This document shows, in pieces, positions 33,711-42,707 of a stretch of DNA of 64,000 nt. Every line of letters begins with the position of its first letter. Position 1 is the stretch's first letter. The notes below the pieces were generated by a model. The model was not told where the DNA came from. It searched no databases and was given only the letters and a program-made list of their open reading frames with translations. A program made the position numbers and the translations under genes. Source of the DNA: Syntrophaceae bacterium UBA6112. GTDB taxonomy: Bacteria > Desulfobacterota > Syntrophia > Syntrophales > UBA5619. The stretch spans positions 5,431 through 69,430 of the forward strand of contig DIWG01000056.1 in the NCBI GenBank assembly GCA_002423465.1, written 5' to 3'.

Positions 33711-33776
33711 GCGTGCGGAGAAAATATCGGGGCAGGGCGGGTCCGCGCACTTGCCGTGACGTCGAATCGCTCATGG
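33711..33776 (+). pseudogene. Fragment of a TctC-type binding-protein gene
   Basis: A stretch encoding ENIGAGRVRALAVTSNRSW resembles the conserved HI-x-AG-x-LRALAVTS motif of TctC proteins (compare EHIRAGRLRALALVSD at 41626 and EHIRAGRLRALAILSD at 34614). No start or rest of the gene is present. It follows binding protein copy 1 at the place where intact tctC follows binding protein copy 2, so it is probably the scar of a duplicated binding-protein/tctC pair. Confidence 0.4.
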
Positions 33777-33824
33777 AGAGCATGCTTCGATCATTAGGAA
33801 ATTTATTGGAAGGAGGAGCGTAAA

Positions 33825-34502
33825 ATGGTTTCAAAGGAAAGGACTCAGGAAATATTCAAAGGTCTCAGTCAGGCAGTGATATCTTATAACGAAGAGACTT
33901 CTGTAGAGTTAAGCAAGCAAGCCTTGGAGGAGGGTATAGATCCATACGATGCAGTGATGAATGGCTTGGCTGCTGGGATGCAAAGGGTCGGTGAGTTATA
34001 TGCTGAGAGCTATTATTTTGTTCCCGAATTGCTTTTATGCTCAGATGCCTTATATGCGGGACTTAACATACTGCAGCCTCACATCAAAACGAAAGAAAAA
34101 GAATTTTCCACAAAGGAACAGATAGTCATAGGGGTTGTCGAGGGCGATATTCATGACATCGGCAAGAACTTGGTGAAAGTCATGTTTGAAGCTGCCGGAT
34201 GGAGTGTCCACGACTTGGGAAAGAGTGTAAAATTAGAAAGATTTGCCGAGGAGCAACTTAAGACGAATTCCGAAATTGTGGCTATATCGGCCCTTATGAC
34301 AACCAGTATGTTGGCCATACCGAAAGTAATTGAAATGGTCAAGGCACAGAATCCCAATGTTGGCCTTCTGGTAGGTGGAGCACCCATAACGCGAGATATA
34401 GCAATGGCGTATGGAGCCGATGGGTATGCGGGGGACGCCAGCAGTGCAGTTCAAGAAGCTTACAGAATTCTTCAGTGTCTAAGGAATAAAAAGAATAGAT
34501 GA
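33825..34502 (+). CDS. Methyltransferase cognate corrinoid protein
   Basis: This 225-residue B12-carrying protein is of the MtaC/MttC type. The N-terminal helical cap domain (ELSKQALEEGIDPYDAVMNGLAAGMQRVGELY) is followed by a Rossmann-like B12 domain with the base-off ligand motif Asp108-x-His110-x2-Gly113 (EGDIHDIGKN), SALMTTSM and VGGAPIT. AAGGAGGAGCG precedes ATG. Base composition is AT-richer than the flanking ABC genes. It shuttles a methyl group between substrate- and acceptor-specific methyltransferases, here probably the two UroD-family proteins downstream. Confidence 0.92.
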   Translation: MVSKERTQEIFKGLSQAVISYNEETSVELSKQALEEGIDPYDAVMNGLAAGMQRVGELYAESYYFVPELLLCSDALYAGLNILQPHIKTKEKEFSTKEQIVIGVVEGDIHDIGKNLVKVMFEAAGWSVHDLGKSVKLERFAEEQLKTNSEIVAISALMTTSMLAIPKVIEMVKAQNPNVGLLVGGAPITRDIAMAYGADGYAGDASSAVQEAYRILQCLRNKKNR

Positions 34503-34613
34503 TACGGAGAAGGAGGCAATAATTGTATTCATGAAGAAGAGGTTTGGTGAGATTGGCAAAGGTGAATGGTTGTCCGGTTCTTAAATCGAAGATCTAACAA
34601 GGAGGAAATGAAA

Positions 34614-35621
34614 ATGAGGATGAGAAGGACGAAGGTTTTTTTGCTTGCAGGGTTGTTTTTGGTAAGTATGGTTTCCTTTTCCCAAGCTGCGGAATTTCCG
34701 GCGAAGGACCTGAACGGTATTATCATGTGGGGGGCCGGTGGGCCCACGGATATAGGGGCTAGAGCACTCACCCCACTGGTTGAAAAGGCCCTGGGAAAGC
34801 AGATTGTTCTCCAGAACAAACCGGGGGCTTCAGGGGCCGTATCGGTGCAATACGTATATAACCAGCCCGCCGACGGCTACACATTGCTTTACGCAGCGCA
34901 AGACCCCCAGATCTACAGGGTTATGGACATCAGTCCACTGGATTTCAAGGACTTCTATCCGATCAATATTTATGGCCGGGGCGTCGGTGTGGTTGTCTGC
35001 AATGTTGATGCGCCTTGGAAGACATTTGCGGATCTCATAAGTGATGCAAAGAGGAACCCCGGAGCGATCAAGATGGGTTCCACCGGACCGGGAGCCCTCG
35101 CCCATATTTCCGCTTCCATGATGAAAGCGATTGATGGCGCCACCTTCAACCATATCATCTTCCCTGGTGATGGGCCCGTAGCCACAGCGATCATGGGAGG
35201 TCATGTCCAGTTCTCGACTCCCACGATGCTGGCATGCAAGGAACATATCCGGGCGGGTCGTCTCCGGGCGCTGGCGATACTCTCTGATGAACCGGTTGAG
35301 GGCATGGAACAGGTCCCGCTGATCACAAGCTTTAATCCCGGATACAAGAAATTCCTCCCTTGGGGATGGTTTCTCGGAGTCTGGGTAAAAAGGGATACGC
35401 CTGACGATGCGAAGAAAAAACTGGTGGGTGCCTTTAAAAAGGGTTCAGAAGATCCAAAATTCAAGGATTTTCTGAAGAACATGGGGGTCGTCCCTATGGG
35501 AATCTCCGGAGTGGAGGCAGACAAGTTTCTGACGAGATTTCAGAATGTTACAGCCTGGTTGCTCCACGATGCAGGGGCAGCCAAGGTTTCCCCCGAAAAA
35601 TTCGGGTTTCCCAGACCATAG
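34614..35621 (+). CDS. TctC-type (TTT family) substrate-binding protein, orphan
   Basis: This 335-residue tripartite tricarboxylate transporter binding protein has a signal peptide ending SFSQAAEFPAKD, then IIMWGAGGPTDIGARALTP, QNKPGASGAVSVQYV, GSTGPGALAHISASMMK and HIRAGRLRALAIL. GGAGG lies eight bases before 34614. No TctA or TctB gene is adjacent; the nearest are at 42708 and 43189 with their own TctC. It lies between the corrinoid protein and the methyltransferases, so it may bind the methylated substrate and share the downstream permease. Confidence 0.9.
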   Translation: MRMRRTKVFLLAGLFLVSMVSFSQAAEFPAKDLNGIIMWGAGGPTDIGARALTPLVEKALGKQIVLQNKPGASGAVSVQYVYNQPADGYTLLYAAQDPQIYRVMDISPLDFKDFYPINIYGRGVGVVVCNVDAPWKTFADLISDAKRNPGAIKMGSTGPGALAHISASMMKAIDGATFNHIIFPGDGPVATAIMGGHVQFSTPTMLACKEHIRAGRLRALAILSDEPVEGMEQVPLITSFNPGYKKFLPWGWFLGVWVKRDTPDDAKKKLVGAFKKGSEDPKFKDFLKNMGVVPMGISGVEADKFLTRFQNVTAWLLHDAGAAKVSPEKFGFPRP

Positions 35622-35659
35622 ATGAATTTCTTTTGGAAGAGATGTTGAATTCTTCTGAG

Positions 35660-35688
35660 TGAGTCCCCCGGTTTCGCCGGGGGACTCA
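35660..35688 (+). terminator. Intrinsic-type terminator after orphan tctC
   Basis: TGAGTCCCCCGG and CCGGGGGACTCA form a perfect 12-bp stem around TTTCG, 40 bases after the stop at 35621. Only short T runs follow (TTTG, AATTTTGG), so termination may be partial, leaving lower expression of the methyltransferase genes that begin at 35747. Confidence 0.65.
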
Positions 35689-35746
35689 CAGAGTTTGACA
35701 ATTTTGGGAATATATGAATGCCTTCAGAATGATAGAGGGGTAATTT

Positions 35747-36817
35747 ATGCATTTCAAACAGGATCGTATGACAGTAAAGGAACGGATAAATGCTCTGTTC
35801 CAAAACATTAAGCCGGATAGAGTGCCGCTCGGATCTTTAAGTATTGGTTTTCAATTGATAAATTGCGGGTACGCGCTTGGTGACGCTTATGAGAATGCAG
35901 AAAAAAGTTTTTGGGCAACGAAATGGACAGCCGAGCAATATGGATGGGACCCGATATCCCAGCTATCGATGACAGCTGTTTTTGGGGCTGAAGATTTCGG
36001 TGGCAGGGTTCGAGCGCCGAAGAGTGTATATGAAGGCGCCCTCGTTGTGGAATCATATCCTGTTCAAGACGAAAAAGATGTCGATCGGCTGACGATGCCG
36101 GATCCAAAAACCGCGGGACGGATTCCCATAGCCATGAGATTTGCTCAACTCCAGGCTGAACATGATCTCCCCGTGTTTTTCGCGTCGAGATCGCCGTTTA
36201 CGCTGGCTGCCGATATATCTGGGGTAGCGCCGTTCTGCAGGTGGTTGTTGAAAAAACCCGAGTTATGCGAGAGGCTCATCGATCTTGCCTTGGAACATAT
36301 TACCAATGTGTTGCGGTATTGGGTGGAAACTTTCGGAAGCGAAAGGGTTTTTGCATGGATGATCGCGCCAACGGAATCAAACCAGGTTATTTCTCCTAGA
36401 CACTTTGCAAAATACGCTATTCCATCGCTTGTGGAATACCAAAAAAGGATTCAAGCAATGGGTATAAAACGCTTTGGCTTTCATATTTGTGGAGAACAAA
36501 ATCTTAATTTGCCCATTTTATCTGAAGTATTGCCATGGAAGCACCCGAGTGTCCTCAGCTTTGGACATGAAGTTGATCTGGATGTAGCCGCGAAATACTT
36601 TCCCCAAGATATTATATACGGAAATATCGAGCCGGCGGTTATACAGACAGGTTCACCAGAGGATGTATATAGACTATGTAAACTGGCTATTGAGAAAGGC
36701 AAAAAGGCGCCAGGTGGTTTTGTTTTAGGACCCAGTTGCGGCTTTCCGATAACGCCGCCACCCATCAATGTCTATGCGATGACGAAAGCCGTTCACGATT
36801 TTGGGTGGTACGAGTAA
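35747..36817 (+). CDS. UroD-family corrinoid methyltransferase 1
   Basis: This 356-residue protein belongs to the uroporphyrinogen decarboxylase superfamily in its methyltransferase branch (MtaA, MtbA, CmuA). The zinc-site His-x-Cys is in GFHICGEQN and a distal Cys in GPSCGFPI, the pattern that activates a thiol or substrate in this branch. The N-terminal MTVKERINALFQNIKPDRVPLG is family-typical. GAGGGGTAATTT precedes ATG. With the corrinoid protein upstream it most likely methylates or demethylates the corrinoid; a substrate such as a phenyl methyl ether is inferred. Confidence 0.88.
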   Translation: MHFKQDRMTVKERINALFQNIKPDRVPLGSLSIGFQLINCGYALGDAYENAEKSFWATKWTAEQYGWDPISQLSMTAVFGAEDFGGRVRAPKSVYEGALVVESYPVQDEKDVDRLTMPDPKTAGRIPIAMRFAQLQAEHDLPVFFASRSPFTLAADISGVAPFCRWLLKKPELCERLIDLALEHITNVLRYWVETFGSERVFAWMIAPTESNQVISPRHFAKYAIPSLVEYQKRIQAMGIKRFGFHICGEQNLNLPILSEVLPWKHPSVLSFGHEVDLDVAAKYFPQDIIYGNIEPAVIQTGSPEDVYRLCKLAIEKGKKAPGGFVLGPSCGFPITPPPINVYAMTKAVHDFGWYE

Positions 36818-36910
36818 TATGAAGGAAGGCTGTGGAATGTTTAAATCGATCAAACATAAATAGCTCATGAGCGTAAACATTATTTGGACTATTCTGGAAA
36901 GGGGAAAAAG

Positions 36911-37972
36911 ATGAAGAGCATGACTTCCAAGGAGAGGATCGCGGCCATCTTATCGAACAAACCGGTGGATCGGGTGCCCCATTTCCCCTTCATTCTGGGT
37001 TTTTGCGCCAAAAATCTCGGGCATCCGATTTCGATCATATATAGTGATGCCGAAGCAAGTTTTAATGCTCAGTACAACACATTCGAACAGTATGGTATCG
37101 ACTGGGGTCCGATCTACGGATATGCCTCTTATGGTACATGGGAGTTCGGCGGCGAGATCGAGATGCCCACCGGCAACTACCAGCAGGCTCCGGCCCATAA
37201 AATGTTTCCGGTTCAGACGGAGGAAGACATCGAGCGTCTTGCGATGCCTGACGTCAAAACGGCCGGATGCCTTCCAATCGCCATGGCCTTCTCCAAGCTT
37301 CAGCAGCAACACGGCACACCGATTTCAGTGGTAGTCGGCGGCAATCTGACGATTGCGGGCAATATCTGCGCCATTGAAAAACTTTGTCGTTGGATACTGA
37401 AAAAGCCGGCCATTGTTCACCGGATAATGCGTCTGTCGACCGAGCACATTGTTGACATCGTAGCTCATTGGGCGGCCACTTTCGGAGCTGAAAATGTGAT
37501 CCCCCAGTTCTGGGAACCGGTTGCCTCCAACCGAATTATTTCCCCGAGGCAGTTCAAGGAATTCGTGCTCCCGTATTTTGCCGAGACGTCGCAGCGTATT
37601 CTGGATATGGGGGTTCGTAACATCTTGTATCACATCTGCGGCGATCAGAATGCCAACTTGCCTCTGTGGGCCGAGGTCCCGATGGGCGATCCGGGCTTGT
37701 GCAGCTTCGGAGAGGAAATCGATATCGGCAAAGCGATCGAGTGCTTAGGTTCAAAGGCTGTTATCATCGGTAATATCGATCCGAGCCTGCTTCTAAGCGG
37801 ACCCCCGGAAGAGATTTTTGAGCGCTGCCGCCGGGTCATTGAAAAAGGGAAAAAATCCCCACGCGGTTTTATGTTCAGTTCGGGATGCGAGGTATCTCCC
37901 GAGACTCCCGGATATCATGTGTATCTGATGCAAAAGGCTATCATGATGTATGGCGAATACAATGGTAATTGA
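36911..37972 (+). CDS. UroD-family corrinoid methyltransferase 2
   Basis: This 353-residue paralogue of the preceding gene has MTSKERIAAILSNKPVDRVPH at the N-terminus, His-x-Cys in LYHICGDQN and the distal Cys in SSGCEVSP. Start 36911 has AAAGGGGAAAAAG before it; an upstream ATG at 36884 lacks support. Two such proteins with one corrinoid protein suggest one substrate-side and one acceptor-side transferase. No pterin-binding (MtrH-like) methyltransferase is in the window. Confidence 0.88.
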   Translation: MKSMTSKERIAAILSNKPVDRVPHFPFILGFCAKNLGHPISIIYSDAEASFNAQYNTFEQYGIDWGPIYGYASYGTWEFGGEIEMPTGNYQQAPAHKMFPVQTEEDIERLAMPDVKTAGCLPIAMAFSKLQQQHGTPISVVVGGNLTIAGNICAIEKLCRWILKKPAIVHRIMRLSTEHIVDIVAHWAATFGAENVIPQFWEPVASNRIISPRQFKEFVLPYFAETSQRILDMGVRNILYHICGDQNANLPLWAEVPMGDPGLCSFGEEIDIGKAIECLGSKAVIIGNIDPSLLLSGPPEEIFERCRRVIEKGKKSPRGFMFSSGCEVSPETPGYHVYLMQKAIMMYGEYNGN

Positions 37973-38134
37973 TATGGTCTCATGATAGGTACGACACTCG
38001 GTTGTCAAAGAACATTGTTTACGATCCGTTGGTACTCGATATCTCAGGAATAGCGGATATGGAAATTGAGGCGTCAAATGCAAAGACGCTGAATACAAAA
38101 TAAAAAGCAAAAAATACAGGGGATGGAAGTGACG

Positions 38135-38443
38135 ATGGTATCGGTCGAAGGAGCGGCGTGCAATTTTTCCGCGATGATCTCCGCGTCAAAAATTAATCGC
38201 GATTTGATGAACATCACGGTGGATTGCGACTGCGGAATCATAGAACGGTGGAGCCAAGGACTTCGTGAGTTCAATTGGCAGGACAGTTTTCGGTCGGACA
38301 CGAAAATTGCTCAGCTTGTATAAGGAGAGACTATTCCCCATGCGGCCTGTCCCTTGCCGCTTGCCGTCAGAAAGGCGATTGAAGTGGAGATCGGTGTGGC
38401 GAGGCCTCAGGATATTCATATCATGTTCATAGCGCACGATTAG
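38135..38443 (+). pseudogene. Small Cys-containing corrinoid-cluster protein (DUF6951-like), interrupted by TAA
   Basis: From ATG 38135 the frame reads MVSVEGAACNFSAMISA..., ITVDCDCGIIERWSQGL, and meets TAA at 38321. In the same frame it goes on as GETIPHAACPLPLAVRKAIEVEIGVARPQDI to TAG 38441. Small proteins with an N-terminal Cys, a D/E-C-x-C patch and a C-terminal H-A-x-C-P-x-P/EVEIG motif accompany corrinoid methyltransferases. The two halves together give normal length, so a single nonsense codon splits the gene. TAA is not a known recoding codon here. Family naming is from memory and moderate in certainty. Confidence 0.55.
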
Positions 38444-38453
38444 GGTCGAAGAG

Positions 38454-40433
38454 ATGGTCACTCAAAGACATAAGGTCCTGTTTGAGCCATCCGGGCAGCG
38501 TGGATGGGTTGATGATGGTCGTACGATCATGGAGGCTGCCAGGGATTTGGGCGTAGACTTGCAGAGCTTATGCGGAGGGAAAGGGATCTGTGGAAAATGT
38601 ATGGTCGCAATTGAAGACCAGACTTCTATTTTGCCTCCCGCCGGTACGGATGTCGATATGGTCAGTCAAATGGATCAGCAGGAACAATCCTATTTTGAGA
38701 AACACCCTTTCCCTCCAGAGTATCGACTGTCCTGTTTGGCGAAGATACATGAAGATATCGTAGTTCGGATTCCGGAAGAGAGTTGTACCTCAGGTCAGTT
38801 GGTTTTCAAGCCTATACGCGGACTTTCCGTTGAACTTTTTCCCGCCGTAGAAAAACACGACCTGTCTTTGCCATCCTTAGGCGACTCCGAATCGAACTGG
38901 GATCGTATAAGGCTCTTTCTTTCCGAACAGATCCATTTGCACGATGTTTCGGCGGATTTCAGGGCACTCTGTCACAGCAGCCGTGAATTAAGCCGCTCGC
39001 CGCGATTATCATCTACTTGGGTCTGGATGGATAGGGAACTGATTCAGATTGGGATGGATCCTGAAGTAAAGACGTACGGTTTAGCCGTCGATTTAGGAAC
39101 GACAACGCTGGCTGCCTATCTTTGCGATTTGCAGAGCGGAGACTTGACGGCAACGGAGTCTTCCGTTAATCCGCAGGTTGTCTACGGGGAAGATGTCTTG
39201 TCGCGAATCACCTATGCAATGGAGCACCCCGATGGCGCCGCGGTCATGCACCGATCCATAATCCAGGGAATCAATCGGATCATCCATCGGCTCGCCGCCC
39301 GTGTCGGGTTTGAGAAAAACAGCATTCTCGATATGTGCGTCGTGGGTAATACCTGCATGCACCATCTATTCCTGGGGATGGCTCCGGATACCCTCGGGTG
39401 CGCGCCGTTTGTTCCTGCAGTTCGTCAGTCTCTCGACGTCAAAGCTCGAGAACTGGGGCTGGAAATGGCGGACGGCGCGTATGTCCATTTTCTCCCGGTG
39501 GTATCCGGCTTCGTCGGTGCGGATACGATCGGCATGATCCTCGCGGAGAATCCGCAGAAATGTGAGGGAAATGTTCTTCTCATTGATATCGGCACCAATG
39601 GGGAACTGGTATTGAGTGGACATGGGCGGTTGCTGTGCACGTCCTGCGCAACAGGTCCCGCTTTAGAAGGTGCGAATATCCAATGCGGCATGCGGGCTTC
39701 TGTCGGAGCCATCGAAAAAGTCCGGATCGATCCGGAAACTCTGAAGGTGAGTTACAAAGTCATCGGCGAGGATCATGGGCATGATGCGAATCAAGACTGT
39801 GGGATCCGACCTGTCGGCATTTGCGGTTCGGGCATCATTGATGCAATTGCGGAAATGTTTCTTGCCGGAGTTGTGGGGAGGAACGGTCGTCTGATAGAGG
39901 ATGCTCGCAGTCGACTTGTTCGTACAGAAGATGGAGGACTGGCGTTTGTAGTTGCTGGAAAGGAAGATACCTCCTTCGGCAGGCCGATTTTTATCTCCCA
40001 GAAGGATGTCCGAGCGGTGCAGCTGGCAAAAGGGGCGATGCATGCGGCAGCCAGGATCCTGATGCGAAAAGCAGGTGTTGAACGATTGGACAGAATCATA
40101 TTGGCGGGTGCATTCGGGAATGTGATCAATCCGGAATCAGCGGCGGTCATCGGCCTTTTTCCCAACTGTGGCTGTGAAAACATCAATAGTGTCGGTAATG
40201 CAGCCGGGGAAGGTGCGCGCATGGCATTGCTGAACCGTAACAGGAGAAACGAGGCCGATGAAATCGAACGGAAACTTGAATTTGTCGAACTTGCCGCTTT
40301 CCCCGGGTTTGATAGGGAATTTGCAGATGCTATGTACCTGCCTCACCGGGAAGATGCGCATTCTCGGACACCGACTGGTTATCCGGATGGAGGCAGGCAA
40401 GGAGAGAACAGTGGAAAACAAAGGAGGACATAA
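38454..40433 (+). CDS. Corrinoid activation protein (RACo-like, 2Fe-2S plus ASKHA)
   Basis: This 659-residue activator reduces inactive Co(II) corrinoid to Co(I) with ATP. An N-terminal plant-type [2Fe-2S] domain has Cys40, Cys46, Cys49 (CGGKGICGKC) and Cys94 in RLSCLAK. A linker region precedes a C-terminal actin-like ASKHA ATPase domain starting YGLAVDLGTTTLAAYL, with LLIDIGTNGELVL and LAGAFGNVINPESA. The length matches RACo/RamA-like DUF4445 proteins. It begins 10 bases after the interrupted small gene and overlaps the next gene (TAATG). Its presence argues that the corrinoid module is functional. Confidence 0.92.
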   Translation: MVTQRHKVLFEPSGQRGWVDDGRTIMEAARDLGVDLQSLCGGKGICGKCMVAIEDQTSILPPAGTDVDMVSQMDQQEQSYFEKHPFPPEYRLSCLAKIHEDIVVRIPEESCTSGQLVFKPIRGLSVELFPAVEKHDLSLPSLGDSESNWDRIRLFLSEQIHLHDVSADFRALCHSSRELSRSPRLSSTWVWMDRELIQIGMDPEVKTYGLAVDLGTTTLAAYLCDLQSGDLTATESSVNPQVVYGEDVLSRITYAMEHPDGAAVMHRSIIQGINRIIHRLAARVGFEKNSILDMCVVGNTCMHHLFLGMAPDTLGCAPFVPAVRQSLDVKARELGLEMADGAYVHFLPVVSGFVGADTIGMILAENPQKCEGNVLLIDIGTNGELVLSGHGRLLCTSCATGPALEGANIQCGMRASVGAIEKVRIDPETLKVSYKVIGEDHGHDANQDCGIRPVGICGSGIIDAIAEMFLAGVVGRNGRLIEDARSRLVRTEDGGLAFVVAGKEDTSFGRPIFISQKDVRAVQLAKGAMHAAARILMRKAGVERLDRIILAGAFGNVINPESAAVIGLFPNCGCENINSVGNAAGEGARMALLNRNRRNEADEIERKLEFVELAAFPGFDREFADAMYLPHREDAHSRTPTGYPDGGRQGENSGKQRRT

Positions 40434-41446
40434 TGAAGAAAGGCAAAGTGTTTTTGGGTTGGGTAGGCGCCGTCGCGCTGCTGATGTCTCTGGCCTCTCC
40501 GGCGGCCGCCGCTGACAAGGTCAAGGTCGCATACGTCGCCATCATGCATTTTGCGCCCCTCTATCTGGCGATCGAGCGGGGTTTCATGAAGGAGCAGAAC
40601 ATCGAAGTGGAGATGCAGAAGGTCGCCTCCGGAACCGAGGCGATGGCATTTCTTTCCCAGGGTTCCCTCGATGCCGGAGGGATCGGCATCGGGGCATCAA
40701 CCTTCAACGCCTTCAACAAGGGATTCGACCTTCGCATCGTCGGATCGGCTGCGCTGCAGCCCTGGAAGGATGGTTCCACCATCATTATCGTCCGGAAGGA
40801 TCTGCGGGATTCCGGCAAGGTGAAATCGGTGGCCGATCTCAAGGGGATGAAGGTCGCCATCGCCGGTGGGGCCGGGACGACGGGCGCCTACTTCGTTGCC
40901 CGGGCGCTGAAGGAGGCGGGGCTGACGGTGAAGGACATCGAGATCGTGAACCTGGCCAATCCCGACATGCCGCTGGCCATCGAGAAGTCCTCGGTGGATG
41001 CGTCACTCACCGGGTCTCCTTACTCGGACCAGATCCTCGCCGGCGGCAAGGGCGTGCTTCTGGCCAAGGACATGGCGCCCGGCGCCATGACGACCGTTTA
41101 CATGTATTCGGGGAAATTCATCAAGGAGCGCCCGGATGTGGCCAAGCGGTTCATGGTTGCACTGGTCCAGGGGGCGCGGGCGATGCAGGGAAGCAAATAC
41201 CTCGACCCGGCCAACCTGAAGGGCTATCTCCGGTATGTCACTTCCACGGAAGCGGCCATCCGGGCGGGAAAACCGCAGGTCTATGATCCCGACCTCAAGG
41301 TCTATATCGACAGCGTCAAGAACCTGGAAGAGATTTTCCGCTGGGCCGGCTGGACGAATTATACGACCGAGATCCCCCAGGAGAAGATGGCCGACGCCTC
41401 TTTTGCGGCCAATGCGGTGAAGGTTTTGGGACCGTACAAGCCCTGA
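40433..41446 (+). CDS. ABC substrate-binding protein (NMT1/SsuA-like), copy 2
   Basis: This 337-residue protein is almost the same as that at 32538: shared motifs include IERGFMKEQNIEVEM, LSQGSLDAGGIGIGAST and DQILAGGKGV. Differences cluster in the signal peptide and scattered conservative sites (GSTIIIVRKD against GPTVCIIRKD). GGAGG precedes ATG. No ATPase or permease lies beside this copy; it may feed the permease at 31507. The two copies are direct repeats flanking the corrinoid module. Confidence 0.9.
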   Translation: MKKGKVFLGWVGAVALLMSLASPAAAADKVKVAYVAIMHFAPLYLAIERGFMKEQNIEVEMQKVASGTEAMAFLSQGSLDAGGIGIGASTFNAFNKGFDLRIVGSAALQPWKDGSTIIIVRKDLRDSGKVKSVADLKGMKVAIAGGAGTTGAYFVARALKEAGLTVKDIEIVNLANPDMPLAIEKSSVDASLTGSPYSDQILAGGKGVLLAKDMAPGAMTTVYMYSGKFIKERPDVAKRFMVALVQGARAMQGSKYLDPANLKGYLRYVTSTEAAIRAGKPQVYDPDLKVYIDSVKNLEEIFRWAGWTNYTTEIPQEKMADASFAANAVKVLGPYKP

Positions 41447-41625
41447 TGGGGGAACCTGTGGGCTGATTTGAAATCCGTCCCCGGATGACCTGCATGAAGG
41501 CGACGGTTTGGGGAACAATGACCTTTCATGCGAAACGGGTTCGAACCCGGAAGCGTTTTACAAGAGAGATACTGCAAAAGTATCGTCAGCGAGGTAAGCC
41601 AACCATTTTAAAAGGAGGGATAAGC

Positions 41626-42630
41626 ATGAGAAAAATGAAATGGCTGTATGGGGTTGTTGCGTTGTTGACCGTTTGTTTCCTTGCCTCTGCGCAGGCGGAG
41701 GATTTTCCTGCCAAGGATCTTACGGGGTACATTCAGTGGGGCGCCGGCGGCGCCACGGACAATGTGGCCCGGGCCGTGACCCCGTATGTGGAAAAGGTCC
41801 TCGGCAAACAAGTCATCCTGCAGAACAAGCCCGGAGCCACGGGGGCCGTGGCCGTGCAGTGGGTCCATAACCAGCCCTCGGACGGTTACACTCTGCTGTA
41901 CGGGGCGGAAAACCCCCTTCTGTATCGGGTTCTGGACATCTCGCAGTTGGAGTATAAAGACTTCTATCCGATCGCACTCATTGCCCGCAATGTCGGGGTG
42001 GTGATCTGTAATGTCGATCAGCCGTGGAAGCACGTCAACGAACTCTTTGCGGACGCCAAAAAGAACCCCGGTCAGATCAAGATGGGATCAACCGGTCCGG
42101 GCGGTCTGACCAATGTGGCGGGGGCCATGTTCAAGGCGATCAACGGCGTGACCTTTAATCCGATTGTCTTTCCCGGTGAGGGACCTGTCATCACGGCCAT
42201 GCTGGGCGGCCATGTCCAGTGGTCGACCGTGGGTCTCGCGTCCGCGCGAGAGCACATCCGGGCGGGCCGTCTCCGGGCTCTCGCCCTGGTGTCGGACACG
42301 TCGGTTGCCGGACTCGAGAATGTTCCCCTCATTACCAGCGCCTCTGCCGACTACAAGAAGTTCCTGCCTTGGGGTCCCTTTTATGGTGTGTTTGTAAAGA
42401 AGGACACGCCGGACGCGGTGAAGAAGGCCCTTGTCGACGCGTACCGGAAGGGTTTAAATGATCCCAAGGCCCAGGAGTTCATCAAGAATTTCGGCTCCGT
42501 ATTCATGGGGATCTCCGGGGCGGAGGCGGAAAAGTTCCTCAACCGTTGGCAGTCCGTCACGACATGGCTTCTGGATGATGCGAAAGAGGTCAAGTTCTCG
42601 CCGGCGAAGTTCGGAATTCCGAAACCATAG
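41626..42630 (+). CDS. tctC: TTT transporter binding protein TctC
   Basis: This 334-residue periplasmic binding protein has a signal peptide ending ASAQAEDFPAKD, YIQWGAGGATDNVARAVTPY, QNKPGATGAVAVQWV and HIRAGRLRALALVSD. Start 41626 has AAGGAGGGATAAGC; the open frame to 41485 is unsupported. It is a paralogue of the orphan at 34614. A hairpin at 42657-42687 separates it from tctB. The ligand is presumably an organic acid. Confidence 0.92.
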   Translation: MRKMKWLYGVVALLTVCFLASAQAEDFPAKDLTGYIQWGAGGATDNVARAVTPYVEKVLGKQVILQNKPGATGAVAVQWVHNQPSDGYTLLYGAENPLLYRVLDISQLEYKDFYPIALIARNVGVVICNVDQPWKHVNELFADAKKNPGQIKMGSTGPGGLTNVAGAMFKAINGVTFNPIVFPGEGPVITAMLGGHVQWSTVGLASAREHIRAGRLRALALVSDTSVAGLENVPLITSASADYKKFLPWGPFYGVFVKKDTPDAVKKALVDAYRKGLNDPKAQEFIKNFGSVFMGISGAEAEKFLNRWQSVTTWLLDDAKEVKFSPAKFGIPKP

Positions 42631-42656
42631 CTTGATCAAAGACCGTTTGCAGACCA

Positions 42657-42687
42657 TTCCGGCCGGGCGATTTCAGCCCGGCCGGAA
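42657..42687 (+). terminator. Hairpin between tctC and tctB
   Basis: TTCCGGCCGGGC and GCCCGGCCGGAA pair perfectly over 12 bp around a 7-base loop. There is no U-run. As at dctP/dctQ, it probably raises binding-protein message over permease message. Confidence 0.7.
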
Positions 42688-42707
42688 ATCGAAAAGGAGT
42701 GTTTGTT

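Noticed and set aside
41530..41554. tRNA T-arm-like sequence with GGGTTCGAACCC between binding protein copy 2 and tctC
   Set aside because: It is a plain palindrome; with a 7-base loop only two stem pairs form, and no acceptor, D or anticodon arms can be drawn around it.
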